Below, in pieces: positions 1-6,061 of a stretch of DNA of 8,929 nt. This DNA is from JAYGED01 sp046582565 (lineage in GTDB: Bacteria > Pseudomonadota > Alphaproteobacteria > JAAXGF01). The stretch is from NCBI GenBank assembly GCA_046582565.1, contig JAYGED010000280.1, positions 1 to 8,929 on the forward strand, in the 5' to 3' direction. Position 1 is the first letter of the stretch. Each line of letters opens with the position of its first letter. Under the pieces are notes generated by a model. The model was not told where the DNA came from. It saw only the letters and a program-made list of their open reading frames with translations, and made no database searches. Made by a program: the position numbers and the translations under genes.

Positions 1-539
1 AAGCGCAGGCCCGTGATCGGCAGGCGATAGAGATGGCCATAGCTGTGGCTCATCAATTCGCCGGCCTTCTTGGTGGCGGCGTAGAGCGAGACCGGCAGAT
101 CGACCGGATCGGCTTCGGAGAAGGGCAGCTTCTTGTTGCCGCCATAGACCGAGCTTGAGCTGGCGTAGACAAGATGAGTGCAAGCGTCGAGTCCCCGGCA
201 AAATTCGAGCACCGCGAGATGGCCTTCAAGATTGCTCCGTTGGTAATCGAACGGATGGGTCAGCGAGTGGCGCACCCCGGCCTGTGCCGCGAGATGAACC
301 ACCCGATCGATGCCACAATCGCTGCAAGCCTCAGCCAGGGCGCCGCGATCGGCGAGATCGATACGCTGGAATGAAAAATCCGCATGCGCCGTGAGTTTCG
401 CCAGCCGCGCTTCCTTGAGAGCGACATCGTAGTAATCGCTGAGCATATCGACACCGATGACGCGCTCGCCACGGGCGATAAGCGCCGCACTTACATGATA
501 GCCGATGAAACCGGCCGCGCCGGTGACAAGTATCGCCAT
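1..539 (-). CDS. UDP-glucuronate 4-epimerase-type NAD-dependent epimerase (3' end cut by window)
   Basis: This is an extended short-chain dehydrogenase/reductase that most likely converts UDP-glucuronate to UDP-galacturonate in the cytoplasm, supplying acidic sugars for lipopolysaccharide or capsule. The 179 codons present hold the NAD-binding glycine motif GAAGFIG (residues 7-13), the acidic residue ending beta-2 (VIGVD, D31), HLAAQAGVR (82-90), the SSSVYG catalytic stretch (128-133) and the YxxxK pair Y153/K157. The QAGVR, YASSSSVYG and SLYAATKKAGELM blocks fit the CapI/LpsL type of UDP-glucuronate epimerase better than GalE. The catalytic core is intact, but the C-terminal substrate-binding half (about 150 residues in the family) lies outside the window. 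The ATG at 539 sits directly before the Rossmann strand, as usual. An AAGGA (552-556) lies 12 nt upstream, which is rather far. It follows ispE by 22 nt, so it is probably co-transcribed with it. The exact sugar substrate is inferred and not proved. Confidence 0.85.
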   Translation of the reverse strand, partial: MAILVTGAAGFIGYHVSAALIARGERVIGVDMLSDYYDVALKEARLAKLTAHADFSFQRIDLADRGALAEACSDCGIDRVVHLAAQAGVRHSLTHPFDYQRSNLEGHLAVLEFCRGLDACTHLVYASSSSVYGGNKKLPFSEADPVDLPVSLYAATKKAGELMSHSYGHLYRLPITGLR

Positions 540-561
540 AGTTTCTCAGTATCCTTCCAGT

Positions 562-1503
562 CTACATATAGGCGGGAATGTGTGAAACCGCTACTTCGTC
601 GGCGGCCGAGAGCAAAGGCGCCGAGACGCTCCACCATGCAGGCTGCTGTTCGGCGATGGCCCGCGCAGCCTCGGCGGCGGCGGCGGCCGTATCGAACAGG
701 CCGAAGCAACTCGCTCCGCTGCCGCTCATACGAGCCAGCAGGCACTCTGGCTGGCGGCCCAGAGCCGTCAATACATCACCCACCGCCGGGCAGAGTTGCT
801 TGGCCGCATCTTCCAAATCATTGGCACGCATCGCCAGTAAGGCTGCCAGCCCGGCAACATCCCCCGGCGCCTCCTCAAAATGGCCAGCCCGCGAAGATCT
901 CTTGGCCCCCAATCCCTTGAACACCGATGCGGTGGAAAGTGCCACGCCGGGATTGACTAACACCACATGGCTCTCAGGCAAGGGAGGCGCCTCATCAAGG
1001 TCTTCGCCAATGCCGCCAACAAATGCCGGGCGCCGGGCTAGACAAGCGGGCACATCGGCGCCCAGGAAAATTGCCATGCGGGCAAGATCATCGTCGCCGG
1101 GAGAAATATCCCACAGGGCGCAAAGACCACGCAGCACCGCCGCCGCATCGGCGGAACCGCCACCCAGACCGGCAGCGACAGGCAGACGCTTCTCCAGCCG
1201 TATAGCGGCGCCGCAATTGTCAGGCAGCCCCGCCTCATGATGGAGCAGACGCGCCGCGCGCATGACCAGATTATCGTCGCTCGCGGTATCGCTAAGCGCA
1301 GCCGCGAAACGGCCCGTGACGGCAAGGCGAAAATCGTCAGAGGCAGTCACCTCGATACTGTCGCCGACCGTGGCGAAGACCACCAGGCTGTCGAGCAGAT
1401 GATAACCGTCGTCGCGGCGGCCGGTTACATGCAGATAGAGATTGAGTTTAGCCGGCGCAGACAGTCGAAAACCAGCGGCGCCCGGCGTATCAGCCTCCGC
1501 CAT
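562..1503 (-). CDS. ispE: 4-diphosphocytidyl-2-C-methyl-D-erythritol kinase
   Basis: IspE is a cytoplasmic GHMP-family kinase that uses ATP to phosphorylate the 2-hydroxyl of CDP-methylerythritol, the fourth step of the MEP route to isopentenyl diphosphate. The 313-residue protein has the N-terminal APAKLNLYL block with the conserved lysine K19, then TGRRDDGYH (27-35). The GHMP ATP-binding loop PVAAGLGGGSADAA is at 108-121, the catalytic aspartate is D150 in FLGADVPA, and the C-terminal GHMP motif SGSGASC is at 260-266. Its length is slightly above the roughly 280-300 usual for the family because of a short C-terminal tail. The ATG at 1503 lies inside the end of the TPR gene (14-bp overlap) with no clear Shine-Dalgarno site, which suggests translational coupling. 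All catalytic residues are present, so it should be active and, in an organism relying on the MEP pathway, essential. Confidence 0.96.
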   Translation of the reverse strand: MAEADTPGAAGFRLSAPAKLNLYLHVTGRRDDGYHLLDSLVVFATVGDSIEVTASDDFRLAVTGRFAAALSDTASDDNLVMRAARLLHHEAGLPDNCGAAIRLEKRLPVAAGLGGGSADAAAVLRGLCALWDISPGDDDLARMAIFLGADVPACLARRPAFVGGIGEDLDEAPPLPESHVVLVNPGVALSTASVFKGLGAKRSSRAGHFEEAPGDVAGLAALLAMRANDLEDAAKQLCPAVGDVLTALGRQPECLLARMSGSGASCFGLFDTAAAAAEAARAIAEQQPAWWSVSAPLLSAADEVAVSHIPAYM

Positions 1504-3313
1504 CGGCTACGGGGGAAGGCAACAACCCATGTTCGAGCTTCTGCTTGATGGCTTCGATGATTTCAGCGTCTTCATCGGCACCCAAGGTAAGCGCTCGTTG
1601 CCATTGGAAGTTGGCTTCGAAACGGCGGCCTACCCGCCACAAGGCATCGCCCAGGTGATCGTTGATCGTTGAGTCGCCCGGAAGATCCTCGGAGGCCTGT
1701 TCGAGATAGTCAACGGCGCGCTGATAATTGCCCAGCCGATAATGGGCCCAGCCCAGGCTGTCGATGATGTAGCCGTCATTGGGCCGCAAGTCGACGGCGC
1801 GCTCGATCATTTCCAAGGCGCGCTCAAGATTGATGCCCTGATCGACCCAGGAATAGCCAAGATAGTTGAGGACGAAAGGCTGGTCGGGAACCAAATCGAG
1901 AGCTGTTAGAAAATCCCGCTCGGCGCTCGGCCATTCGCGTGCCCGCTCAAGCGAAATACCGCGCGCGTAAAGCGACCGCCAATGCCGCCGCTCAGGCGTT
2001 CCGATACGCTCAAAGGCCTCGTCATAAGCGGTGATCGATTCACGCCAACGTTCCTGGCCGCGCAACATATCGCCCATACTGATCAAAGCATCCGAACGCC
2101 CGGGCCGCTCAACCGAGAGTCTGCGTAGCAGTGCCACCGCCTCCTCGGTCCGGTCTAATTCGTCGAGGTTTGAGGCGATCTTCAATCTCGCCGTCCAGGA
2201 CAAGGGTGAATCGGCGGGAATCAATTCGAACGCCGCAATCGCATCTTCGTGTTTGTCAAACACCTCAAGAGTCTCGCCGAGAAGCATATTGCCGGCGTCG
2301 AATTCCGGTTTGAGATAAACCGCCAATCGAGAATAGATCAGAGCCGCCTTGCTGGCGTTTTCCTGTAGCAACGCACTCGCCACACCAAACATGGCCTCGG
2401 CAGCGCCATCGCGAGCGTCGCGCGTCATAAGTTGAGTGTGGCGCCCCTCGGCAACCCTGGCCAATGCGGCTTCGAACCACACACTATCGGGATTGTTCTC
2501 CAGAAAATCCTCATACAGGGCGGTCGCGTCATCGAGCCGGCCGCTGCGCTGGTAGAACCCGCCAAGGGCTGTAACCGTACGATAGCTACCGCCCGACTGT
2601 ACGTCATGGGCGGCAAGATAAGAGCGCTCGGCGATCTTGTTCTCGCCCGCTAAATCGCTGATCAGCGCGCGGTGAAAATCGCGGAACACGAAAAACGCCT
2701 GATTGCTGTCGATGCTGTCGATCTTAGTGTGAGCAACGGCGAACCGGCCTTGCCCAACCGCGACCCAGGCCGAGAGCAGGGGCGCCAGCAGAGCATTGTA
2801 CCCTTGAAGTGGCAGGATATTCAGCCGCTCTTCCGCTTCGCCGTACTCGCCCCGCATGACGGCATCGATGGCCAGGGTGAGGCCGTCGACCGCCGCGTTT
2901 GGTTTGACATCAACAAGCCGGCGAGCCAGCACCACGGCCTCGCTCATGCGTCCCTGATTATGCAAGGCCAGGAAGGCGCTGTTCAGAATATCGGGGTTTT
3001 CAGGATCATCGTCCAGCGCCTGGGAAAAATACTTGGACGCCTCGGCGCCATCCAGTTCGCGACGCGCCAGCCGACCGGCGAGATAGCCACCGAGAGAAGA
3101 ATCAGATTCAGGCAGCACGATAGCGCTCGTCCGGACCGGCTCGGGCGCGGGCGCAACCACGGGCATCACCGCGTCGGTTGGCGATTTCGCATTCGGCGCA
3201 ACGCAGGCGCCAAGCCCGACCGACGCAAAGACGATCAACAGCTTGCGACCCAAAGCCCAACAATCATGACTCAAGCCGATATGCTGACTCATATTCATTA
3301 TTTTCACGGCCAT
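1490..3313 (-). CDS. TPR-repeat outer-membrane lipoprotein, possibly LbcA-like
   Basis: This is a 607-residue lipoprotein made almost wholly of tetratricopeptide repeats. The N-terminus is a lipoprotein signal: a long n-region ending in GRK, a hydrophobic stretch LLIVFASVGLG (25-35) and the lipobox LGAC with the acylated cysteine at C37. The +2 residue is valine, not aspartate, which predicts outer-membrane sorting by Lol. A Pro/Ala-rich linker (about 40-70) leads into helical repeats from about residue 75 to the C-terminus. The clearest TPR units are near the end (DSLGWAHYRLGNYQRAVDYLEQA and the following GDALWRVGRRFEA). No enzyme domain is visible, so it is probably a protein-binding scaffold. 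The start is uncertain: ATGs at codons 1, 6 and 8 all lack a good ribosome binding site and all keep the lipobox. Location next to ispE recalls Pseudomonas LbcA, the TPR partner of the CtpA protease (from memory); that role is inference. Confidence 0.85.
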   Translation of the reverse strand: MAVKIMNMSQHIGLSHDCWALGRKLLIVFASVGLGACVAPNAKSPTDAVMPVVAPAPEPVRTSAIVLPESDSSLGGYLAGRLARRELDGAEASKYFSQALDDDPENPDILNSAFLALHNQGRMSEAVVLARRLVDVKPNAAVDGLTLAIDAVMRGEYGEAEERLNILPLQGYNALLAPLLSAWVAVGQGRFAVAHTKIDSIDSNQAFFVFRDFHRALISDLAGENKIAERSYLAAHDVQSGGSYRTVTALGGFYQRSGRLDDATALYEDFLENNPDSVWFEAALARVAEGRHTQLMTRDARDGAAEAMFGVASALLQENASKAALIYSRLAVYLKPEFDAGNMLLGETLEVFDKHEDAIAAFELIPADSPLSWTARLKIASNLDELDRTEEAVALLRRLSVERPGRSDALISMGDMLRGQERWRESITAYDEAFERIGTPERRHWRSLYARGISLERAREWPSAERDFLTALDLVPDQPFVLNYLGYSWVDQGINLERALEMIERAVDLRPNDGYIIDSLGWAHYRLGNYQRAVDYLEQASEDLPGDSTINDHLGDALWRVGRRFEANFQWQRALTLGADEDAEIIEAIKQKLEHGLLPSPVADGGG

Positions 3314-3450
3314 CTGTTTCGCAAGAGAATGCCGCCCCTTCCAGCCATTGTAATCAACAACATCAATTTAACCAATGCCTGTGGCGGTATCTCTTTTGGC
3401 TAGACTATGCCTAAAACCTGTTAAGGAATTATATCATCGATGTTTAGCTA
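3314..3450. other. AT-rich intergenic gap between the ETF oxidoreductase and TPR genes
   Basis: This 137-bp gap is clearly richer in A/T than its surroundings. It has no plausible gene on either strand. Besides the candidate promoter at 3347-3375 it contains an imperfect inverted repeat (TTTTGGC at 3394-3400 against GCCTAAAA at 3409-3416). That repeat could fold downstream of the oxidoreductase gene, but no T-run follows it in the minus-strand direction. Confidence 0.5.
3347..3375 (-). promoter_or_regulatory. Candidate sigma-70 promoter of the TPR-ispE-epimerase cluster
   Basis: On the minus strand TTGGTT (3375-3370) and TACAAT (3352-3347) are separated by 17 bp. The -10 matches the consensus at five of six positions; the -35 keeps only TTG. 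Transcription would begin near 3340, leaving about 27 nt before the ATG at 3313. It lies in the only AT-rich gap on the leftward side and would allow the three-gene cluster to be expressed independently of the ETF oxidoreductase gene. Confidence 0.4.
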
Positions 3451-5079
3451 TTACATGTTCGGGTAATTGGGGCCGCCGCCGCCCTCCGGCGTTGTCCAGG
3501 TGATGTTCTGGGTTGGGTCCTTGATATCGCATGTTTTGCAATGGACGCAGTTCTGGGCGTTGATCTGCAAGCGCTGTCCGCCGTCGTCCGCCTCGACGAA
3601 TTCATAGACCCCGGCGGGGCAGAACCGCGCCTCGGGCCCATCATAGCGCGCCAGATTGACATCGACCGCCACGGCTTCGTCAGTCAGCCTGAGATGATTC
3701 GGCTGGTCTTCTTCATGCATCACGCCCGATAGATACACGGATGAATTTTTATCGAAACTGACTTCGCCGTCAGGCTTGGGATAGTCAATTTGACGGCAGG
3801 CATCCTTGTCTTTCAGGCGATCATGGTCGGCGTGATGATGGAAGGTCCAGGGCGCGCGGCCGCCCAGCAGATAGGTGTCCAGACCCGAATAGGCGATGCC
3901 CGCCCAGAGGCCGTAATGGAAGCTCGGACGAATGTTGCGCACCTTGTGTAACTCGCTGTAAATCCAGGACGATTCGAGCGTCTTGGGATAGGAATCTAAG
4001 TCTGATGGCGTTTCGTCTGCCAGGGCGTCATACACCGCATCGGCGGCCAGCATGCCCGATTTCATGGCCGTATGGGTGCCCTTGATCTTGGGCACGTTGA
4101 GGAATCCCGCCGTGCAGCCGATAAGGGCGCCGCCGGGGAAAACCAGCTTGGGGATCGATTGCAAGCCGCCCTCGTTGATCGCCCGGGCGCCATAGGAAAT
4201 TCGCCGGCCGCCGGCAAACACCGGGCGGATTTTCGGATGAGTCTTGAAGCGTTGGAATTCGTCGAACGGACTGAGATGGGGATTTACGTAATCGAGGCCG
4301 ATGACGAACCCCACGGCCACTTGATTGTCCTCCAGGTGATAGAGGAACGAACCGCCGTAGGTCGATGTGTCCAGGGGCCAGCCGATACTATGGACGATGC
4401 TGCCGGGCCGGTGCTGTTCAGGCGCAACCTCCCACAGCTCCTTAATGCCGATACCGAACGTCTGCGGATCGACGCCGCTGCGTAAATCGAACTGCTCGAA
4501 GAGCTGTTTACTGAGCGACCCCCGGCAGCCCTCGGCGAACAATGTATAGCGCGCCAGCAGCTCCATGCCCGGCTCATGGCCCGGCTTGGGCTCGCCGTCG
4601 CGGCCAATGCCCATATCGCCGGTCGCCACGCCGCGCACCCGGCCCGCCTCGTCATACAGCACCTCGGCGGCGGCAAACCCGGGATAAATCTCGACGCCCA
4701 GGGCCTCGGCCTGTTCGCCAAGCCAGCGGGCGAACAGGCCCAGGCTGACGATAAAGTTGCCGTGATTGTTCATCTGCGGCGGTGTCGGCAGGCTATAGGC
4801 CCCGGACTCCGTGAGAAACAGGAAGCGGTCATCGGTCGCAGGGGTGTTGAGCGGCGCGCCGCGTTCCGCCCAGTCGGGCAGCAATTCATCCAGCGCGCGG
4901 GTCTCGATCACGGCGCCCGACAGGATATGAGCACCGACTTCCGCGCCCTTCTCCAGAATACAGACAGAAACCTCGCGGCCCTGCTCCTCGGCCAGCCGCT
5001 TAAGCCGTATCCCCGCCGCCAGGCCGGAAGGCCCCGCGCCAACGATGACGACATCATAGTCCATGGACTCACGTTCCAT
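3451..5079 (-). CDS. Electron transfer flavoprotein-ubiquinone oxidoreductase
   Basis: ETF-QO is a monotopic inner-membrane FAD and 4Fe-4S enzyme. It takes electrons from reduced ETF, fed by acyl-CoA and other dehydrogenases, and passes them to ubiquinone. From the ATG at 5079 the protein has 542 residues, close to the usual bacterial length. The FAD-binding GAGPSG (14-19) follows the first beta strand, with the paired acidic residue in ILEKGAEVGAH. The Fe-S ligands are C487 (FCPAGVYE) and C511, C514, C517 (CVHCKTC), and the C-terminus ends in the family-typical GGGGPNYPNM. A GTG at 5088 would add three residues, but it overlaps the GGAG at 5088-5091, which sits 8 nt before the ATG at 5079, so I chose 5079. 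No etfA or etfB gene is in the window. The gene has its own promoter region and diverges from the uracil-DNA glycosylase. Confidence 0.96.
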   Translation of the reverse strand: MERESMDYDVVIVGAGPSGLAAGIRLKRLAEEQGREVSVCILEKGAEVGAHILSGAVIETRALDELLPDWAERGAPLNTPATDDRFLFLTESGAYSLPTPPQMNNHGNFIVSLGLFARWLGEQAEALGVEIYPGFAAAEVLYDEAGRVRGVATGDMGIGRDGEPKPGHEPGMELLARYTLFAEGCRGSLSKQLFEQFDLRSGVDPQTFGIGIKELWEVAPEQHRPGSIVHSIGWPLDTSTYGGSFLYHLEDNQVAVGFVIGLDYVNPHLSPFDEFQRFKTHPKIRPVFAGGRRISYGARAINEGGLQSIPKLVFPGGALIGCTAGFLNVPKIKGTHTAMKSGMLAADAVYDALADETPSDLDSYPKTLESSWIYSELHKVRNIRPSFHYGLWAGIAYSGLDTYLLGGRAPWTFHHHADHDRLKDKDACRQIDYPKPDGEVSFDKNSSVYLSGVMHEEDQPNHLRLTDEAVAVDVNLARYDGPEARFCPAGVYEFVEADDGGQRLQINAQNCVHCKTCDIKDPTQNITWTTPEGGGGPNYPNM

Positions 5080-5087
5080 TCTCGGCA

Positions 5088-5091
5088 CTCC
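5088..5091 (-). promoter_or_regulatory. Ribosome binding site that decides the ETF-QO start
   Basis: GGAG on the minus strand stands 8 nt upstream of the ATG at 5079. The alternative GTG start at 5088-5086 begins within this element and would have no usable site, which favours the ATG. Confidence 0.6.
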
Positions 5092-5117
5092 AACGGCTGC
5101 TGCGATGCGGTTCCCGT

Positions 5118-5146
5118 TCTATATTCCGACGCGCGGGCCCGGTCAA
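5118..5146 (-). promoter_or_regulatory. Candidate sigma-70 promoter of the ETF-QO gene
   Basis: Reading the minus strand, TTGACC (5146-5141) and TATAGA (5123-5118) are separated by exactly 17 bp. The -35 matches consensus at five of six positions and the -10 at four of six. Transcription would start near 5111, giving a leader of about 32 nt before the ATG at 5079. It is the best promoter-like sequence in the divergent intergenic region. Confidence 0.55.
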
Positions 5147-5159
5147 TTCATGTTGGTGG

Positions 5160-5191
5160 TGGACAGCCCCGACGCGTGTTAGATTTTCTCC
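5160..5191 (+). promoter_or_regulatory. Possible promoter giving a leaderless uracil-DNA glycosylase mRNA
   Basis: TGGACA (5160-5165) resembles a -35 at five of six positions. T-rich sequence resembling a weak -10 lies at about 5180-5187 (TAGATTTT). It is immediately followed by the ATG at 5192, leaving no room for a leader. There is no Shine-Dalgarno sequence in the 15 nt before the ATG. The -10 is poor and its spacing is ambiguous (14-16 bp), so confidence is low. Confidence 0.25.
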
Positions 5192-6010
5192 ATGACAGGC
5201 GCTCCCCACCCAGCAGATTTATTGAAATGGTACATGGAGGCCGGCGCCGACGAAGCGATCAGCAATACGCCCCAGGATCGTTTCGCTCAATCTCAAGCGC
5301 AGATGGCCCAGGTTCCCAAGCCGCCCCCCGAGCCGGTCAAGCCTATGCCGCCCGCCGCCAAGCCCGCGCGCAAGGCGTCGGCAACTCCCCCAGTAACCCC
5401 CATCGCCGCCGATGCGGCTGCCAGCGCCGCCGCCTGTCGGACCCTTGAGGAACTGGTCGAGGCGATTCACGGCTTCGACGGTTGCGCCCTGAAGGAAACC
5501 GCCGCCAACACGGTGATCCAGGACGGCAACCCAAAGGCCCGCCTCATGGTCATCGGCGAGGCGCCTGGCGCCGAGGAAGACCGCTGCGGCCTGCCTTTTG
5601 TCGGCCCCGCCGGAAAGCTGCTCGACCGTATGCTGGCAGCCATCGATCTGGACCGGGAGTCGGTGTTGATCACCAACATCGTGTTCTGGCGGCCGCCCGG
5701 CAACCGCAACCCCACCACCGACGAGATCGCCGCTTGCCTGCCGTTCTCGCGGCGCCTGATCGAGCTCGTCCGTCCCCAGGTGCTGGTGCCTGTCGGCGGC
5801 ATCGCGGCCAAGACCCTGTTCGAGACCAGCGAGGGCATCACCCGCCTGCGTGGAAAGTGGCGGGACTTCACCAGTCCCGGCCTGGAGGCGCCGATCGCCG
5901 CCATAGCGACGTTTCATCCCGCCTACCTGCTGCGCCAGCCCTTGCAGAAACGCGAAGCCTGGCAGGATCTGCTGGCCATCATGGCGAAGCTCGACGAGAC
6001 CGGCACATAA
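5192..6010 (+). CDS. Uracil-DNA glycosylase, family-4-like, with an N-terminal extension
   Basis: This enzyme should remove uracil from DNA by cleaving the N-glycosidic bond, starting base-excision repair. Of 272 residues, the catalytic domain spans about 95-268. It has motif A GEAPGAEED (122-130), PFVGPAGKLLDRML (135-148), the RPPGNR loop (167-172) and motif B HPAYLLR (242-248). The first 25 residues (LLKWYMEAGADEAI) look like a conserved N-terminal helix joined by a Pro/Ala/Lys-rich linker (about 40-80). Classic family 4 enzymes bind a 4Fe-4S cluster through four cysteines. Here the second and fourth seem kept (C98, C182), but the first aligns with F95 and the third with W166, so the cluster is probably lost or altered. 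The ATG at 5192 has no ribosome binding site. The gene diverges from ETF-QO and is followed by Ppx/GppA after 51 bp. Activity is inferred from motifs. Confidence 0.92.
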   Translation: MTGAPHPADLLKWYMEAGADEAISNTPQDRFAQSQAQMAQVPKPPPEPVKPMPPAAKPARKASATPPVTPIAADAAASAAACRTLEELVEAIHGFDGCALKETAANTVIQDGNPKARLMVIGEAPGAEEDRCGLPFVGPAGKLLDRMLAAIDLDRESVLITNIVFWRPPGNRNPTTDEIAACLPFSRRLIELVRPQVLVPVGGIAAKTLFETSEGITRLRGKWRDFTSPGLEAPIAAIATFHPAYLLRQPLQKREAWQDLLAIMAKLDETGT

Positions 6011-6046
6011 GCCTAGGGTATTATCCCATAGAAGCCTTTAAGGAAT

Positions 6047-6053
6047 AAGGGGG
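6047..6053 (+). promoter_or_regulatory. Ribosome binding site for the Ppx/GppA ATG at 6062
   Basis: AAGGGGG lies 8 nt before the ATG at 6062 and supports that start. Its 3' part belongs to a perfect 10-bp palindrome, GGGGCGCCCC (6050-6059). Confidence 0.45.
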
Positions 6054-6061
6054 CGCCCCTA

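Noticed and set aside
384..1240. Long plus-strand frames (384-920 and 578-1240)
   Set aside because: Both are antisense to the epimerase and ispE, whose motifs are clear; the translations are low-complexity Arg/Pro/Ala/Ser sequence.
2672..3403. A 243-codon open frame on the plus strand
   Set aside because: It is antisense to the TPR lipoprotein gene, has no recognisable domain, and runs on because of the GC-rich codon pattern of the real gene.
3394..3416. Imperfect stem-loop TTTTGGC...GCCTAAAA as terminator of ETF-QO
   Set aside because: The stem has a bulge and few G-C pairs, and no T-run follows in the minus-strand direction, so I do not call it an intrinsic terminator.
4576..5448. A 290-codon open frame on the plus strand
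   Set aside because: It lies antisense to ETF-QO, crosses the divergent promoter region and enters the glycosylase gene in another frame; no family resemblance.
6019..6024. TATTAT as a -10 element for an internal promoter ahead of Ppx/GppA
   Set aside because: No -35-like hexamer lies 16-18 bp upstream; the match is likely chance in a short AT-richer gap.
6050..6059. Perfect palindrome GGGGCGCCCC before the Ppx/GppA start
   Set aside because: It has no loop, so it would not fold as an RNA hairpin, and short GC palindromes are frequent in such DNA; noted only with the ribosome binding site.
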